Notes: generated by a model not told the origin, from the letters alone. A DNA stretch of 61,655 nucleotides from Lachnospiraceae bacterium (GCA_014804645.1 JAAUZI010000022.1:1-61655); one strand, 5' to 3'; positions 17,636 to 26,830 are shown, numbered from the stretch's first letter. Numbers and translations are program-made.

Positions 17636-18739
17636 TCAGTCTTCTGTCTCATCAAAACGGATTTCTCGAATCGCCGCCAGAATCTCCTCGTCCGACACCG
17701 TAGTGTCAATGACAGCCTTGCCGATCCGTTCCAGCAGAACAAAATTAATCGTTCCCGCATGGGCTTTTTTGTCGGATTTGGTCAGCCGCAGCACCTCCTC
17801 CGGCTCAATGTTCTCCACCGTGATAGGAAGATAAAAAGGCACAAACATATCCCGGATCTCATAGTATTCCTCCATGGAGATCATATCCCTCTTCCAGGAA
17901 ATATAAGCGGCGGCCACGGCTCCCAGCGCCACACATTCCCCGTGAAACAGCTGAAAATTGCGGGCTTTCTCGATGGCATGTCCGATGGTGTGTCCATAAT
18001 TTAACAGCGCCCTCTCCCCCTGCTCCGTAGGGTCCTTTTCGACCACATGCTTTTTCACCGTGCAGCTGCGCAAAATCATCTCTTCCAACACATCCATATC
18101 CTTCTCGCAGATCTCATACATCTGATCTATGAGCCAGGTGTAAAATTTTGCGTCCTTAATCAGGCCATGTTTCATAACCTCGGCAAAGCCGGAAAAATAC
18201 TGACGGTCTTCCAATGTGTGCAGCGTCTGCACATTCATATATACCAGCCGGGGCATCTTAAAAGCCCCCACCATATTCTTATAACCGTCAAAATCCACCC
18301 CTGTCTTGCCGCCGATGCTGCTGTCGCACTGGGCCAGCAGTGTGGTGGGCACCTGTATATAGTCCACGCCCCGCAAATAGGTGGCAGCGGTATACCCCGT
18401 CATATCACCGATCACGCCGCCGCCCAGAGCCACCAGCAAATCCTTGCGTCCGTAGCCCTCCCGAATCAAAAAGGTATATATATCCCTGACACTGTCCAGG
18501 GTCTTGTTGTCCTCTCCGGCGGGCACAGTATAGATATCCACCTTGTTGGAAAGCTTGTCAAGCTCCGCTTTCAGGGCGTCCGCATGCTGATTTCTCACAT
18601 TGGAGTCCGTGACAATACAGATTTTCTGACCCGGGATGACAAAGGGAGCAAACTCCTGGGTTACGTCCGCAAAATCCCTGGTGATATAGATATCATAACA
18701 GGGCTTATTTTGATAAAGTATAGGTAGTCTCTGTGCCAT
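17636..18739 (-). CDS. aroB: 3-dehydroquinate synthase
   Basis: 367 aa from ATG 18739 (MAQRLPILYQ) with GAGGAAATGCCCT; the extra 12 residues of the open frame are unlikely. NAD-binding is shown by GGGVIGDMTGYTAATYLRGV, substrate binding by PTTLLAQCDSSIGGKTGVD and metal by NYGHTIGHAIE and HGECVALG. It makes 3-dehydroquinate in the shikimate pathway. No other aro gene is adjacent; the aroB-lspA link is common in Lachnospiraceae-type genomes. Confidence 0.97.
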   Translation of the reverse strand: MAQRLPILYQNKPCYDIYITRDFADVTQEFAPFVIPGQKICIVTDSNVRNQHADALKAELDKLSNKVDIYTVPAGEDNKTLDSVRDIYTFLIREGYGRKDLLVALGGGVIGDMTGYTAATYLRGVDYIQVPTTLLAQCDSSIGGKTGVDFDGYKNMVGAFKMPRLVYMNVQTLHTLEDRQYFSGFAEVMKHGLIKDAKFYTWLIDQMYEICEKDMDVLEEMILRSCTVKKHVVEKDPTEQGERALLNYGHTIGHAIEKARNFQLFHGECVALGAVAAAYISWKRDMISMEEYYEIRDMFVPFYLPITVENIEPEEVLRLTKSDKKAHAGTINFVLLERIGKAVIDTTVSDEEILAAIREIRFDETED

Positions 18740-18783
18740 AGGGCATTTCCTCGCTTTCTTATTTAAGTTCCGCATCTGTATTC

Positions 18784-18823
18784 CAAAAAATTAACTGTCC
18801 AGCAGCGAACCGCTGAACAGTTA
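18784..18823 (-). terminator. Intrinsic terminator of sepF
   Basis: TAACTGTTCAGC pairs with GCTGGACAGTTA (one mismatch) and is followed on the minus strand by ATTTTTTGG. The nearby phrase AAGTTCCGCATCTG resembles the left edge of structured elements A-C, so it may be a shortened member of that family. Confidence 0.85.
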
Positions 18824-18832
18824 TTGACGTTC

Positions 18833-19351
18833 CTATAAATCCGTATTCAGGGGAGAGTCAAACGAGCCTCCGAAAATGTCCTGAAAATCTCCAGATATAT
18901 CCACGCTGGCCGGTGTAATAATAAAGATATAATGAGAAATCTTCTGCAGATTACCGGAGATAGCAAAACAGGAACCGGAGGTAAAATCGATAATCCTCTG
19001 AGCAATATCAACATCGAGGCCCTCCAGATTCAGCACCACAGTGCGGTTGGCCAGCAACGTCTCCGTAATCTCGCGGGCATCCTCAATGGTGGTGGGCTTG
19101 ATCACGCAGACCTCCATACCATTGCCTCCCGAAAGCTTACGGGTGGCAGGCTGACGCATCTGTGTCACCTTGCCCGGCAAAGACTTTCTCGCAGGTTTCT
19201 CGTCGAGCGCATCGTCATTGTCCTTTACCACACCCATTTTCTTGGGGGCGGGGGTATCCTCTATGTCATCATCATAGTAATCGTCATCATAGTAGCCGTC
19301 CTCGTCCTCGTTCAGCTTCATATAATTCAGAAACTTGTCCATTACACCCAT
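18833..19351 (-). CDS. sepF: Cell division protein SepF
   Basis: 172 aa from ATG 19351 with AAAGGAGAAC upstream. The N-terminal membrane-binding helix MGVMDKFLNYMKL is followed by an acidic Asp/Tyr linker (16-45) and the C-terminal SepF/FtsZ-binding domain (about 85-160, VCVIKPTTIEDAREIT, VVLNLEGLDVDIAQRIIDF). SepF links FtsZ filaments to the membrane. It lies downstream of yggS, as in many Firmicutes, and is closed by a terminator. Confidence 0.95.
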   Translation of the reverse strand: MGVMDKFLNYMKLNEDEDGYYDDDYYDDDIEDTPAPKKMGVVKDNDDALDEKPARKSLPGKVTQMRQPATRKLSGGNGMEVCVIKPTTIEDAREITETLLANRTVVLNLEGLDVDIAQRIIDFTSGSCFAISGNLQKISHYIFIITPASVDISGDFQDIFGGSFDSPLNTDL

Positions 19352-19402
19352 TATACTGTTCTCCTTTATCGAAAATGGCACTTACCTCGCCGCCCGTGGG
19401 AA

Positions 19403-20089
19403 TCACACGGTTCTGTCACCGAAAATACCGGTGCCTACCCGCACATAGGTGGCACCTTCCTCAACAGCCACCTGATAATCTCCGGACATTCCCATGGATA
19501 ACACATTCATATTAACATTATCAATGTTTTTCCGCTCAATGTCAACAGCTAATTGCTTTAAGTTGGCAAAAATCCTGCGATTTTCTTCCGAATCCTGCAC
19601 ATAAGGAGCTACTGTCATGAGTCCCTGGATATGAACGGAGGGCAAAAGAGCGATTTCTTGCACCAGCTGTAGGGTTTCCTCCAGGCTGCCGCCGAACTTG
19701 CTCTCCTCTCCCGCCACGTTGACCTCCACCAGAATATTGACCTGAACCTGCCTCTTCTCCGCCTCTTTCTGAATCTCCTGGGCCAACCGCAGGGAATCCA
19801 CGCTATGAATCAAGTGTACCTTGCCAATCAGATATTTCACCTTGTTGCGCTGTAAGTGGCCGATCATATGCCAGCGGATATCCTTTGGCAGAGTTTCATA
19901 CTTGTCCACCAGCTCCTGCACCCTGTTCTCACCGAAATCCCGCACACCGTTCTCATATGCCTCCTGTAACATGGAGACCGGCTTGGTCTTGCTGACAGCT
20001 ATCAACTCCACCTCGCCGATATTGCGGCCAGCTTTTCTACAGGCATTCTCTATATTCTGCCTAGTCTGTAACAAATTCTCACGAATCAT
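19403..20089 (-). CDS. yggS: YggS-family PLP-binding protein (PLP homeostasis)
   Basis: 228 aa from ATG 20089 (MIRENLLQTRQNIENACRKAG) with AAAGAGGTAAAT upstream; the open frame runs 25 codons further into a hairpin repeat. VELIAVSKTKP holds the Lys that binds pyridoxal phosphate, and WHMIGHLQRNKVKYL, LMTVAPY and LSMGMSGDYQVAVEEGATYVRVG are the conserved blocks of the fold III family. It has no known catalysis and buffers PLP. It is coupled to sepF 51 nt downstream. Confidence 0.95.
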   Translation of the reverse strand: MIRENLLQTRQNIENACRKAGRNIGEVELIAVSKTKPVSMLQEAYENGVRDFGENRVQELVDKYETLPKDIRWHMIGHLQRNKVKYLIGKVHLIHSVDSLRLAQEIQKEAEKRQVQVNILVEVNVAGEESKFGGSLEETLQLVQEIALLPSVHIQGLMTVAPYVQDSEENRRIFANLKQLAVDIERKNIDNVNMNVLSMGMSGDYQVAVEEGATYVRVGTGIFGDRTV

Positions 20090-20096
20090 ATTTACC

Positions 20097-20172
20097 TCTT
20101 TCCTGCATATCGCAAGCTGTGCTTGCGATACTGCGTCAATCAGTATTTGAAACGTAAGTTTCAAACTTTACC
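20097..20172 (-). repeat. Hairpin repeat 5' of yggS
   Basis: ATCGCAAGC-TGT-GCTTGCGAT (20109-20129) is a perfect 9-bp hairpin, followed by a second, TTTGAAAC-GTAA-GTTTCAAA (about 20146-20166). On the minus strand CAGTATCG, the hairpin, then GATATGCAGGAAAGAGGTAA lead into the yggS binding site. The flanks match the degenerate copy at 5905-5941. Confidence 0.65.
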
Positions 20173-20186
20173 TCTTTTTAGTAGAA

Positions 20187-21593
20187 TCAATAGATAAACT
20201 GCGCGTCATCCACAGCGGCCGCATTCAGCACAATATAGTCATATACATTCAGGCCATATCGAGTGTTGGATTTTACAATCGCGTATTCTTCATTCTGATA
20301 CAGAATATTGATCTGCCTGAAATCCGCATACCCCTTGTTCATATTGTACACTCCGGTGAGGGAGGCCCTGCGGCTGACAGTGTATTTCTCCTGGCTGTCC
20401 GGCATAATGATATTAGAGCCGATCGTCAGCGCGGCACTGTCCAGATAATACTCCTGGTTCTCCTCATCATAATTGTAAATCGAGGTCTCCAGAAATTCAC
20501 TGTAAATATTTCCCTCCTCATTGTACCGCTCTAAAATCACCCCGTCTGTACCGTCTGCCCCCTTGGTCATATAGGCGCTGGGCACCAGGTAGAAGTCCTT
20601 CTGGACAATGGAGGAATTGGGAATTTTCAGACCCACTTCATCATTCAGAATCAGCTCGATGTCCACATACCGATCTGTGGCAAAAGTCACCATGGAATTG
20701 TTAAAATCCAGCTGCACATAGGGATTCCCATCACTGCCTCTTATCAGTTTGGTGTTGGCCCAGGATTCGTATTGATTCTTCAGAAAGCGAATCTTGACGA
20801 CCCCCTTCTCCTGCAGCATGATGCCCATATCCTCCTCTATAGGAATCACCAGGGACCAGTTTTCGTTGGTCGCCAGCTTGTACACCGCATCTCCCTGGGT
20901 AATCAGGTCTGCGCCCAAAAGCTGGTTTTTCTCATAATCCTTCTCTTTAAACATGTCGGCATTGACCATCTCAGGAGTCAGCTGCTCATAGCCGTCCGTC
21001 CAGTAGGTGACAATGCCTGTGTAGGCGCTGCGGCAGAAATCCACCATATTGATTAGATCGCTGCTGCTGTTGATATCGTTGATACTCTGCATCATATTGG
21101 CATTGGCCAGTCTCATGACCGTGCCCTTCAGACTGTATTTGAAACTGTATGTACTGTCAAAGTTTGTGGGATCAAAACTATGGGCAAAGCCGCTCAACTC
21201 ACCCCGCAGCTCCGCAAGCTCCCGATCGCTGAGCGTATTGTCCCCCATATCTGTACTCTGCAGATAATCGTTCAGGCGTCCGGTCTCGTCCACCGTGTAG
21301 ACCAGGTCACCACAGGCCACACGCTCTCCCTCCCGGGCATAGTAGTTGATATAGCCCGCCTTGTCCGCAGTGATAATACTCTCCTGCCGGATCGCAATGC
21401 CGCGATAAGTATAATTCATGGCAAGAGAACCCTCTTTGACCTCGTAGGGGGATATGCGCTCTACCTGCGCGGACGCCAAAATACAGTATACCACGTAGAT
21501 CAAGATGGCCACAAAGATAATCATGCCAATATTCAGATTCAGGGGTTTTCGATATTTCCTGATATTGTTATGAGGCTGCTGTCTCTGTGCCAC
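20187..21593 (-). CDS. HlyD-like membrane-anchored adaptor protein
   Basis: 468 aa. A basic N-terminus (residues 1-18), one TM helix (22-42) and a long extracytoplasmic part with a biotinyl/lipoyl-like hairpin motif (GSLAMNYTYRGIAIRQESIITADKAGYINYYAREGERVACGDLVYTV in spirit, residues 55-105) and beta-rich segments around 255-330. This resembles HlyD/membrane-fusion proteins, but no ABC or MFS partner is near. It sits directly upstream of yggS and sepF with 97 nt between, so it may act with the division machinery. Function is inference only. Confidence 0.75.
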   Translation of the reverse strand: MAQRQQPHNNIRKYRKPLNLNIGMIIFVAILIYVVYCILASAQVERISPYEVKEGSLAMNYTYRGIAIRQESIITADKAGYINYYAREGERVACGDLVYTVDETGRLNDYLQSTDMGDNTLSDRELAELRGELSGFAHSFDPTNFDSTYSFKYSLKGTVMRLANANMMQSINDINSSSDLINMVDFCRSAYTGIVTYWTDGYEQLTPEMVNADMFKEKDYEKNQLLGADLITQGDAVYKLATNENWSLVIPIEEDMGIMLQEKGVVKIRFLKNQYESWANTKLIRGSDGNPYVQLDFNNSMVTFATDRYVDIELILNDEVGLKIPNSSIVQKDFYLVPSAYMTKGADGTDGVILERYNEEGNIYSEFLETSIYNYDEENQEYYLDSAALTIGSNIIMPDSQEKYTVSRRASLTGVYNMNKGYADFRQINILYQNEEYAIVKSNTRYGLNVYDYIVLNAAAVDDAQFIY

Positions 21594-21610
21594 CTGTCAT
21601 CCTCCCATTA

Positions 21611-21752
21611 GAGTTCCGCATATCTCCAAGTGGCACACAGGCCGGTGCTCAATATCCGGCCGCTTGAACGTCCGCATATTGAGCAGTGCGCCTCTCGGAG
21701 ATATGCTGTTAAGAGGTTCTGCATAGAACCTCCAGGATCAATAGATCCTCTG
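21611..21752 (-). repeat. Structured intergenic element B plus two short palindromes
   Basis: GCATATCTCC (21618-21627) and GGAGATATGC (21697-21706) form a perfect 10-bp outer stem. GCTCAATAT (21647-21655) pairs with ATATTGAGC (21676-21684). The words GAGTTCCGCA, CACACAGGCCGGTG and CCGCTTGAACGTCC align with elements A and C. Two further palindromes follow at once: GAGGTTCTGCATAGAACCTC and AGGATCAATAGATCCT. Confidence 0.8.
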
Positions 21753-21768
21753 TTCCGCATACACTTAG

Positions 21769-21800
21769 AAAAAAGCCTCAGTTGCATGTCCGAGGCTTTT
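21769..21800 (-). terminator. Intrinsic terminator of the P-loop gene
   Basis: Minus strand: AAAAGCCTCGG, loop, TGAGGCTTTTTT. It lies 25 nt after the stop of the gene at 21825-22244. Confidence 0.85.
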
Positions 21801-21824
21801 GTCTGTACATTTTCTGATTCCCAC

Positions 21825-22244
21825 TTACAGAGAAATGAGAATATTATTCTTAACTGATTCAGGCAGTTCCCCCTCATCCTTGGAGACACTTAGGATAAAG
21901 TCTACACCGGTAGCCTTGCTGACTTTCTCCAGCTTGGCCACGGTCTCTGTGATATCCGTCCCCTCCAAGCAGGAGATCTTCAGAAAGCTGTCAAAATACA
22001 TCTGCTGCAGATCATGATCCTGCGAGATGATACCGCTGACAAATCCGATGAATTCACTGGCATTCTCAATCATGAACTGAGAAACATCAATCAATCTAAC
22101 CTTATTGTTAAGCTCATACATGTGCTTGGTGCTCTTATCCAGGTATACGATATTACCCGTGATACTCTTCACTTCATTATTTACCTTATCCAACAAATGT
22201 TTTGTCTTTCCCTTGCCCTTATTTCCTACAATCAGTTGAACCAT
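21825..22244 (-). CDS. Small P-loop protein of unknown function
   Basis: 139 aa. A Walker A motif GNKGKGKTKHLLD stands at residues 7-19, right after MVQLIV, as in small nucleotide-binding proteins. A possible Walker B is poor; VDFILSVSKDEGELP (about 113-127) ends the domain. No helicase or kinase signature follows. Some clostridial relatives are named PilT-like, but nothing here shows motility. It has its own ribosome binding site (AGGAGGGTTACC) and terminator, so it is monocistronic, between the division cluster and element B. Confidence 0.7.
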   Translation of the reverse strand: MVQLIVGNKGKGKTKHLLDKVNNEVKSITGNIVYLDKSTKHMYELNNKVRLIDVSQFMIENASEFIGFVSGIISQDHDLQQMYFDSFLKISCLEGTDITETVAKLEKVSKATGVDFILSVSKDEGELPESVKNNILISL

Positions 22245-22314
22245 TGGTAACCCTCCTAAAGTAAATTTTTAGAACTACTATCATTATAGTTTATATCAGA
22301 ACAAAAAACAACCT

Positions 22315-23316
22315 TTAATTCTGTATTTCGTCCAATAAATCTATCATTTTTTCATAGACCAGATCTCTGGTTTCCGCTTTCAGTATGACAGAGATATAGG
22401 GAGAACCACTCGCATCCCTGGAAAGCAGCATCAGACAGCTCCTGGCCGCATTGGTGGTGCCGGTCTTACCACCGATCACCGTGATATTGTCCGGAGCCTT
22501 ATAATTTCCTCTCAGGAACAGATTGGAGGTCTGAATGCTGATAGTCTTCACCGCTCCGGCGGAATTGCTGTAAGTGGCCTCATAACTGCTCATCTGAATG
22601 ATCTCATTAAACTTCTCATACTTCAATGCCTCATTGAAAATCAGGTACAGATCGTATGCCGTAGTGTAATGATCTTCCTGAGTCAGCCCGTGGGGATTCA
22701 TAAAATGGGTGTTGGTGGCCCCCAGTTCCAGAGCCTCCTGATTCATAAGCTCTATGAAATGATCCACGCTGCCGCCCACATTCTCCGCAATCATCATGGC
22801 TACATCATTTGCACTCTGCAAAAGCAACACATACAACGCCTGATTCAGCGTCATGGTGTCGCCGGGCTTTATGCCGCACAGGGTGGCGCCGCTCTCGGTG
22901 ATATTCACCGTGTTGGTAGCTGTCATCACTTGGTCGATACTGCCATACTTCAGAGCGACAAGCGCCGTCATCACCTTGGTGAGACTGGCCGGGTGCAGCT
23001 TTTCGTGGGCATTTTTGGCATACAGCACCTGACAGTTATTCAGGTCAAAAAGTACCGCCGCCTCCGCCTGGGTCATGTCCACTGTCTCATCATTTGTCAC
23101 ATTCTCCGTCACCACACAGAGATCTTCCGCAAAAGTGTGCGCCGCCTTGCTGTTCTGGCGGCTGATCACGTTGAAACCGCTGACTGCCGCATCCGGGTTG
23201 TAGGGCATGTCATAGGCCTTCTGTCCGCAGCCTGCGCAGCTCAGACTCATCACTGTGGCCAGAAGAAAACATATTATTTTTATCCTGTGTTTATTTGTAC
23301 ATTTCACGCCACTCAA
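22315..23316 (-). CDS. dacA: D-alanyl-D-alanine carboxypeptidase, lipoprotein type
   Basis: 333 aa from a TTG at 23316 with GAGGAGACC just upstream, overlapping mgsA by 26 nt. The signal peptide ends in SLSCAGC, a lipobox. The serine DD-peptidase motifs are all present: ASLTKVM (SxxK), SANDVA (SxN) and [10 protein letters not shown] (KTG). It trims the fifth D-Ala of peptidoglycan stems. It is the last gene of the mre-min-rodA run and fits the cell-wall theme. It is shorter than PBP5 since the C-terminal domain is missing. Confidence 0.93.
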   Translation of the reverse strand: MSGVKCTNKHRIKIICFLLATVMSLSCAGCGQKAYDMPYNPDAAVSGFNVISRQNSKAAHTFAEDLCVVTENVTNDETVDMTQAEAAVLFDLNNCQVLYAKNAHEKLHPASLTKVMTALVALKYGSIDQVMTATNTVNITESGATLCGIKPGDTMTLNQALYVLLLQSANDVAMMIAENVGGSVDHFIELMNQEALELGATNTHFMNPHGLTQEDHYTTAYDLYLIFNEALKYEKFNEIIQMSSYEATYSNSAGAVKTISIQTSNLFLRGNYKAPDNITVIGGKTGTTNAARSCLMLLSRDASGSPYISVILKAETRDLVYEKMIDLLDEIQN

Positions 23317-23686
23317 GGTCTCCTCTGTCTAAGGACTTAATCAACAACTCCGCTGTAGCCAGATTGGTCGCCAGGGGAATGTTGTGCATGTCGCACAGTT
23401 TCACCACATTGTTGACATCCGGCTCGTGGGACTTGGGGGTCAACGGATCCCGCAGAAAGATAACCAGATCCATCTGATTATGCTCGATCTGCGCGCCAAT
23501 CTGCTGCTCACCTCCCAGATGACCAGCCAGAAATTTGTGAATATTCAGATTGGTCACCTCTTCAATCAGCCGCCCGGTAGTTCCGGTGGCGTACAGTTCG
23601 TTTTTGTTCAGTATTCCCCGATATGCAATGCAGAAATTTTGCATAAGTTTTTTCTTTGCATCATGTGCAATGAGCGCAATATTCAT
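23291..23686 (-). CDS. mgsA: Methylglyoxal synthase
   Basis: 131 aa from ATG 23686 with AGAGGTGC upstream. [51 protein letters not shown] and [22 protein letters not shown] are the full set of family motifs, with the catalytic Asp in FLRDPL. It turns dihydroxyacetone phosphate into methylglyoxal, relieving phosphate stress. It sits between rodA and dacA, an order often seen in Clostridia. Its 3' end overlaps the dacA start. Confidence 0.97.
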   Translation of the reverse strand: MNIALIAHDAKKKLMQNFCIAYRGILNKNELYATGTTGRLIEEVTNLNIHKFLAGHLGGEQQIGAQIEHNQMDLVIFLRDPLTPKSHEPDVNNVVKLCDMHNIPLATNLATAELLIKSLDRGDLEWREMYK

Positions 23687-23737
23687 ATTCAAGCACCTCT
23701 TCCATACGTTATAGCTTTTCCACCGTCTGCTGTACAC

Positions 23738-24856
23738 CTATCTTCTTGCCTGCAGACGCACGTTTAACACAAACCCCATGCCTATAAAAAGACTTATCAG
23801 AGAAGTAAGACCATAACTGACAAAAGGCAGTGTCAAACCGGTGGTTGGCATTATGAATGTTGCCACCCCAATATTGATAAATGCCTGAATGCCTACCAGT
23901 CCCCCCATACTGGCGGCGATAATCGTCCCTGCCGGGTCCCTGGCCCGGCGGGCCACATGAATACATTCCAGAGCGATAAGCATCTCCAGCAGAATCACCG
24001 CGAGACTTCCCTTAAACCCGAACTCCTCCCCGATCACGGCAAAAATAAAGTCCGTCTGGGCCTCAGAGATAAAGTTTCCGTTCTTCACGGAGGTAATCTC
24101 GTTGTTCATATATCCCTTGCCGTTCAGCATACCGGAGGCTATGGCTGTCACGGAATTGAGCTGCTGGCGGGCTGTGGTGGTGGCGTACTGATCCGGATAG
24201 ATAAAGGCAAGGATACGCCCCCTCTGGTTGTTGGTCAGCACCTCGCTCACTATACTGTCCGGCTGCATCGCCAGCGCAACCAGCAGCGCCAGCGCCGGTA
24301 TGACCACGGCCAGCGTGGCGAAAATCACTTTGAAATTCAGTCCGCCGGCAAACATGATGATACAAAACAAAATAATCAACACGATACTAGTGGACAGGTC
24401 CGGCTGTTCATAAATAAGATACCATGGAACCGCCACCAGGAGAACGCACAGCGCAATGATCCGGAAGGTATTAAACTTCTCTATATGTTTCATAATAAAC
24501 TGTGCGAAGAATAAAATCAACAAAATTTTTGCGGTTTCCGACGGCTGAAAACGAAAGCCGCCGGGTATCTGAAACCAGCGCTGCGCGCCTTTCGTCTCTT
24601 CTCCCAAAAAACGCACCAGCAAAAGTAGTACTAAATTCCCAAGGTACATCAGCCAATATAACTTTAACAGAACCGTGTAATCCAGCAGAGAGATTACCAC
24701 CATCAGAAAAGTACCTACGATCACTCCCATCAGCTGTCTCTGCTGCACCGATTGCTGCGCGCTTCCCACCGCGAAAACACCTATGGTGGAAAGCGCCAGT
24801 ATCATCAGGATTAACTTAAAATCATAATTTCTGATTCGATAGCCCTTGTTAAGCAT
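23738..24856 (-). CDS. rodA: RodA, SEDS peptidoglycan glycosyltransferase
   Basis: 372 aa with about ten membrane helices. The SEDS signatures are GGFRFQPSETAKILLILFF, YEQPDLSTSIVL (the catalytic Asp of the ExPDL loop), EAQTDFIFAVIGEEFGFKGS and GLTLPFVSYGLTSLIS. It polymerises glycan strands with a class B penicillin-binding protein, here probably the PBP2 at 26831. Placement behind minCDE supports RodA rather than FtsW or SpoVE. Confidence 0.95.
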   Translation of the reverse strand: MLNKGYRIRNYDFKLILMILALSTIGVFAVGSAQQSVQQRQLMGVIVGTFLMVVISLLDYTVLLKLYWLMYLGNLVLLLLVRFLGEETKGAQRWFQIPGGFRFQPSETAKILLILFFAQFIMKHIEKFNTFRIIALCVLLVAVPWYLIYEQPDLSTSIVLIILFCIIMFAGGLNFKVIFATLAVVIPALALLVALAMQPDSIVSEVLTNNQRGRILAFIYPDQYATTTARQQLNSVTAIASGMLNGKGYMNNEITSVKNGNFISEAQTDFIFAVIGEEFGFKGSLAVILLEMLIALECIHVARRARDPAGTIIAASMGGLVGIQAFINIGVATFIMPTTGLTLPFVSYGLTSLISLFIGMGFVLNVRLQARR

Positions 24857-24889
24857 TATATCTGTTCCTCATGTATATCATCAATATTT

Positions 24890-25159
24890 TCAGGCATTCT
24901 TGTTCAGATCCAATATGGGGATACTGGCGCTCAGCACAGGATTGCGCATGCCTCTCTTGCCCTGGTTTCCCATCTTGCTGATCTGTATGTCCATATTTCC
25001 GGTATCGATCTTCATGTATTTGGATATCACTTTAGCAATATCTGTCTTTATCAGCTCCATCATCTCCGGAGAACAGTTGACTCTGTCTGAGATCAACAGA
25101 ATCTTCAGTCTGTCCTTAGCGACCTCGCAGGAGCTTTTTTTCCTGAAAAAATATCTCAT
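24890..25159 (-). CDS. minE: Cell division topological factor MinE
   Basis: 89 aa from ATG 25159 (MRYFFRKKSSCEVAKDRLKIL) with GAGGAGGCGG upstream; longer frames start inside minD. The N-terminal amphipathic and MinD-contact helix RLKILLISDRVNCSPEMMELIKTDIAKVISKYMKID is intact, followed by the dimerising beta domain. It drives MinD off the membrane. It is present along with MinC and MinD, so a Gram-negative-like oscillating Min system rather than DivIVA/MinJ is predicted. Confidence 0.95.
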   Translation of the reverse strand: MRYFFRKKSSCEVAKDRLKILLISDRVNCSPEMMELIKTDIAKVISKYMKIDTGNMDIQISKMGNQGKRGMRNPVLSASIPILDLNKNA

Positions 25160-25176
25160 GCCCAGACCGCCTCCTC

Positions 25177-25968
25177 TCAAACCTTGTGGAAAATACCGCT
25201 CACCCTTGTCCAGAAGGATATGGTTTTTTCCAGATTCAGAAACGGAACCTCCCTGCCGAGTACGCGCTGGCATACATTCTGGTACGCCATACCCGCTGGC
25301 GTGCCGGTACCTACTAAAGGCTCTCCCTGATTGGTGCTGATCACCACATTCTCGTCATCAGGGATAATGCCGATCAGGGGAACGGCCAGAATATCCACCA
25401 CATCCGAGGCGGACATCATATCTCCCCTTTTTACCATGTCCATGCGCAGCCTGTTGATAATCAGATCCATTTTCTGGAATCCGTTTGCCTCCAACAAACC
25501 GATGATACGGTCTGCATCCCGTATGGCGGAGACCTCCGGAGTAGTCACCACCAGCGCCCGGTCCGCCCCGGCTATTGCGTTCTGAAATCCCTGCTCAATA
25601 CCCGCGGGGCAGTCCAGAATGATATAGTCGAACTGCTCCTTAAGGTGCTCGATCACCTTAACCATCTGTCCGGGGGTGACAGCGCTCTTGTCTCTGGTCT
25701 GGGCCGATGGCATCAGATACAGTCCGGGGTTACGCTTGTCCCGTATCAGCGCCTGTTTCACCCGGCAGCTCCCCTCCACTACATCCACAAGATTGTACAC
25801 AATGCGGTTTTCCAGGCCCATGACCACGTCCAGATTGCGCAGTCCGATATCCGTGTCGATCAGACATACCTTTTTTCCCGCCTTGGCCAGACCGGTTCCA
25901 ACGTTTGCGGATGTGGTGGTCTTACCCACACCGCCCTTACCTGATGTGACGACAATGACTTCACTCAT
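25177..25968 (-). CDS. minD: Septum site-determining ATPase MinD
   Basis: 263 aa. The deviant Walker A is KGGVGKTT (residues 10-17), with DTDIGLRNLD and DYIILDCPAGIEQGF further on. The C-terminus after EVPFLNLEKTISFWTRVSGIFHKV should be the membrane-targeting amphipathic helix, though it is longer and less basic than in E. coli. It recruits MinC to the membrane. minE follows 17 nt later. Confidence 0.97.
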   Translation of the reverse strand: MSEVIVVTSGKGGVGKTTTSANVGTGLAKAGKKVCLIDTDIGLRNLDVVMGLENRIVYNLVDVVEGSCRVKQALIRDKRNPGLYLMPSAQTRDKSAVTPGQMVKVIEHLKEQFDYIILDCPAGIEQGFQNAIAGADRALVVTTPEVSAIRDADRIIGLLEANGFQKMDLIINRLRMDMVKRGDMMSASDVVDILAVPLIGIIPDDENVVISTNQGEPLVGTGTPAGMAYQNVCQRVLGREVPFLNLEKTISFWTRVSGIFHKV

Positions 25969-26025
25969 ACTTACCTCCGTTCTGCCGCGTCTGCGGCAGC
26001 AATCATAATCGTCGCCCGGATATAC

Positions 26026-26697
26026 CTAAAAGGTGTCCAGTATCTCCTTGGTAAGCGGTTCCATAACAATCTTATCGTTTTTTACATATGCAATTTTCGG
26101 CTGTACCTTTGCGCGAATTCCCCATTTTGTCTGCTTGTCACTGCTTTTATATTTGAAATCGCCGATGTTGATTCTCTCCGGCTCCATTTCAAGCGCTGCC
26201 ACATAAGTCTCTTTGCTGCCGTCGGTTCCGGCATAGGCCTCCCCGTACAGACCGCCCAGGATAATTATATTCTTCGCAGACATCACGGCGCTGCCCGGAT
26301 ACACATCCCCCAGTATGATGATGCTGCTCTCCGTCTCCAGTACCTCACGGTTTTTCAGAGAGCCTTTGTGCAGTTGTCCCTCGCTGCCCACCGGCAGCTT
26401 TTCCTGCACCTTCTGAATCGCCTTGATATATCGTCTGTTGGTCTCCTCGTCCTTGCCCACAATACAGACGAGATTCAGGTCGCTGGACTGGCGCACCACA
26501 TCCACCAGCGCAAGTTCCTGCTCATACTCCAGTCTGCGGCCCTCGTAGGAAAGCGCCACGTCCGCATTTCCAAAAAAGCTGCGTGAACTGCGGAGTTTGG
26601 CTGACAATTCTTCTGTGATCTGCTCAAAGGGCACATCCTCCCTCATGATCAGGTTGATACCGTTTTGATAGCTTTTAATCAGCACTGCATCCTTCAT
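26026..26697 (-). CDS. minC: Septum site-determining protein MinC
   Basis: 223 aa. The N-terminal FtsZ-inhibiting domain (1-100) is followed by the C-terminal beta-helix with ESSIIILGDVYPGSAVMSAKNIIILGGLYGEAYAG, which binds MinD. It ends in a conserved AKVQPKIAYVKNDKIVMEPL. It lies upstream of minD by 57 nt, with a small GC hairpin (CTGCCGC-GTCT-GCGGCAG, about 25987-26004) between them that resembles the other short palindromes of this genome. Confidence 0.95.
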   Translation of the reverse strand: MKDAVLIKSYQNGINLIMREDVPFEQITEELSAKLRSSRSFFGNADVALSYEGRRLEYEQELALVDVVRQSSDLNLVCIVGKDEETNRRYIKAIQKVQEKLPVGSEGQLHKGSLKNREVLETESSIIILGDVYPGSAVMSAKNIIILGGLYGEAYAGTDGSKETYVAALEMEPERINIGDFKYKSSDKQTKWGIRAKVQPKIAYVKNDKIVMEPLTKEILDTF

Positions 26698-26714
26698 TGT
26701 CCTCTCCTTATTAT

Positions 26715-26822
26715 GAGTTCCGCAGATCCCCTACCAGCACACAGGTCGGTGATGAATATCTGACCGATTTAGGCGTCCAGATATTCTCGCACATTTATGT
26801 GCAGAGCTGTCCGGGAATCTGC
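26715..26822 (-). repeat. Structured intergenic element C
   Basis: GCAGATCCC (26722-26730) pairs with GGGAATCTGC (26813-26822) with one bulge. The inner GAATATCTG pairs with CAGATATTC, and GCACATTTATGTGC forms a hairpin. Words CACACAGGTCGGTG, TTAGGCGTCCAGATATTC and GAGTTCCGCAG align with A and B. It occupies the gap between the PBP2 gene and minC. Confidence 0.8.
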
Positions 26823-26830
26823 TGATAATT

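Noticed and set aside
21608..21889. 93-aa ORF on the minus strand
   Set aside because: It lies over element B and the terminator of the P-loop gene, has no ribosome binding site and an odd Cys/Arg-rich composition.
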